Source of the DNA: an uncultured Vampirovibrio sp.
GTDB lineage: Bacteria > Cyanobacteriota > Vampirovibrionia > Gastranaerophilales > Gastranaerophilaceae
Direction of reading: 5' to 3'
DNA: 64,000 nt
Assembly (NCBI GenBank): GCA_910577395.1
Contig: CAJTLG010000002.1
Location: forward strand, 62,001 to 126,000
Shown: in pieces, positions 62,916 to 64,000 of the stretch
Layout: every line of letters starts with the position of its first letter
Numbering within the stretch: position 1 is the stretch's first letter
Notes under the pieces: generated by a model
What the model was told of the DNA's origin: nothing
Seen by the model: only the letters and a program-made list of their open reading frames with translations
Database searches by the model: none
Program-made: the position numbers and the translations under genes

Positions 62916-63797
62916 TTACTCTACAACCCGCTGTTGTTGTTTTATTCCGCGCTCTTTTGCAATCCTTAAATACCACCAGGTAAGTGCAAGGGTGACAAAC
63001 GGCGCAAACAAAGAAACAAATGTGCCGGCAGTATATGCTTGCAAAAATTCAACCATATTTGAAATATCCGCATGTTGTTCATAAACTGCCTGCGTAAATA
63101 CAAAAGTTTTGACAAAATAATCTATCATCAAACTCCAAAGTATATTGATAGAATAAATTAAAACCAACACGCCCCAACTTTGAAAATAATATCTTAAAGT
63201 TAAACCTGCAGCCTTCACTATACTTTGATACGGTGTAAGGTTTTGGTTTAATACAAAAGTCTGCAAGGTAATTGTGCTGAAAAGCGGCATAATAAGAATT
63301 AAAAGAACAGTACAACCTACAATAGGTACGGTAAGCCCGGGAACACTCACATTGTTGGCTATCGCATAAACTACCGCCACAAACAATATGCCTGCTACAA
63401 TAGCAAGCGTAATTAAACATAAAAGCAAAAGGTAAACAATATAATCCTTTGTTCTCTTTTGAAAAATTTCTGTATAATATCTAAATTCTCTTAGCGGCTC
63501 GTTTTCGACAATCTGTTTTGATATAAGCACAAGCCCGCCCGAAACCAATAAAAATTTCCAAAAACTGTGACAAAATATTATAAGCCCCGCAATTAAAGCA
63601 ACCGCAACCATAGGCAGATATACATTTTTAGGATTTGATGCCATTAAAAACGGCGAAAAAACAATCCATAAACCTAATAACTGCCCAAAAACAGGATATG
63701 CAATATATTTTAAAAACTGGGGCAATTTATAAACAAAAGTAGAAAATGACTTGAATACAATTTTAAAAACCGAAGCGCTTTTTTTATACATAGACAT
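62916..63797 (-). CDS. Polytopic membrane protein of unknown function (293 aa)
   Basis: About six hydrophobic segments (for example YLLLLCLITLAIVAGILFVA and PIVGCTVLLILIMPLFSTIT), with a basic N terminus and a basic Gln-rich C terminus. The pattern resembles uncharacterised DUF4013/YesL-like integral membrane proteins. No catalytic motif is seen. It converges with the PHP gene. Confidence 0.7.
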   Translation of the reverse strand: MSMYKKSASVFKIVFKSFSTFVYKLPQFLKYIAYPVFGQLLGLWIVFSPFLMASNPKNVYLPMVAVALIAGLIIFCHSFWKFLLVSGGLVLISKQIVENEPLREFRYYTEIFQKRTKDYIVYLLLLCLITLAIVAGILFVAVVYAIANNVSVPGLTVPIVGCTVLLILIMPLFSTITLQTFVLNQNLTPYQSIVKAAGLTLRYYFQSWGVLVLIYSINILWSLMIDYFVKTFVFTQAVYEQHADISNMVEFLQAYTAGTFVSLFAPFVTLALTWWYLRIAKERGIKQQQRVVE

Positions 63798-63838
63798 TGG
63801 TTATACACCTGTAATACTTTAACAATAAAACAAGTATA

Positions 63839-64000
63839 TCACACAATCTTTAAATTGCTCTCTTTTTGAAGATAGCTGTATTTTGAATAATATTCTTCCG
63901 GGTTTTCCTTTGCAGCCCTGATTACAGCCTCAAGCTCTATAAATTTACCGGCAAGATTAGGGTCAAATTGGCTTCCCGAGCATTTTTGAATTTCTTCAAT
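63839..64000 (-). CDS. HD-GYP domain protein, C-terminal end (partial)
   Basis: The minus-strand frame is open to the right window edge and ends at 63839. The visible 53 residues include IEEIQKCSGSQFDPNLAGKF, matching the end of HD-GYP cyclic di-GMP phosphodiesterases. The active site lies outside the window. Confidence 0.75.
   Translation of the reverse strand: MEEIQKCSGSQFDPNLAGKFIELEAVIRAAKENPEEYYSKYSYLQKESNLKIV

Overview
The window is AT-rich and gene-dense. It encodes lipid A synthesis and LPS export (LpxB, LpxI, LptA, LptC), so the cell has a Gram-negative envelope. Fermentative or anaerobic traits are present: a Na+-pumping oxaloacetate decarboxylase, rubrerythrin and a NifU/NifS pair. 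Several small orphan proteins carry a short 'SFG/SFKG/NFRG' motif. Together these suggest a gut non-photosynthetic cyanobacterial relative (Vampirovibrionia/Melainabacteria, order Gastranaerophilales). That placement is inference from gene content; no rRNA or other marker is in the window.

Layout. (1) 1-8369: right end of a prophage or phage-derived element with a DNA-replication module (SNF2 helicase, DUF2800, DUF2815, family A DNA polymerase, RuvC-like resolvase). It ends in a large serine recombinase whose reading frame runs into tRNA-Ile. (2) 8370-35.4 kb: chromosomal genes. These include argS, a MATE pump, nifU-nifS, mrnC with a cytosolic histidine kinase and response regulator, an NrtR-like regulator, dnaX, an LD-carboxypeptidase, glutamate dehydrogenase, DAP dehydrogenase and rmuC. 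A seven-gene minus-strand operon follows: lptC-lptA-lpxI-lpxB-pgsA-trmL-nnrD. (3) 35,458-43,831: an 8.3-kb integrative element in the 3' half of the initiator tRNA gene, bounded by 46-bp direct repeats. It has a tyrosine integrase, a small serine recombinase, two excisionase-like proteins, a HUH Rep-like protein beside a hairpin-rich putative origin, and cargo at both ends (an HNH-like protein on the left, a two-gene unit on the right). (4) 43.9-64 kb: a TolC/MarR/EmrAB efflux locus with a clear operator, birA-oadA-oadB, redox and regulatory genes, tRNA-Val, a UDP-xylose operon (uxs, acyltransferase, ugd), a PLP decarboxylase, a PHP protein and the end of an HD-GYP protein.

How genes work together. 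Ugd and Uxs form a complete UDP-glucose to UDP-glucuronate to UDP-xylose route. BirA can biotinylate OadA next door. EmrAB and the divergent TolC can form one tripartite pump under MarR control. The lpt/lpx operon links lipid A synthesis with LPS transport.

The least expected signals are these: (a) tRNA-Ile and tRNA-Val are each preceded by a copy of their own 5' end fused to a hairpin, placed between promoter and tRNA; (b) two convergent-oriented cargo genes share three copies of one winged-helix-like module, one copy fused to a DUF4145-like domain; (c) a repeated leader with ribosome binding sites precedes several phage genes, one copy read through as a fusion; (d) a 13-G tract lies at the start of a ParB-like gene; (e) a short N-terminal 'SFG' tag recurs in orphan proteins.
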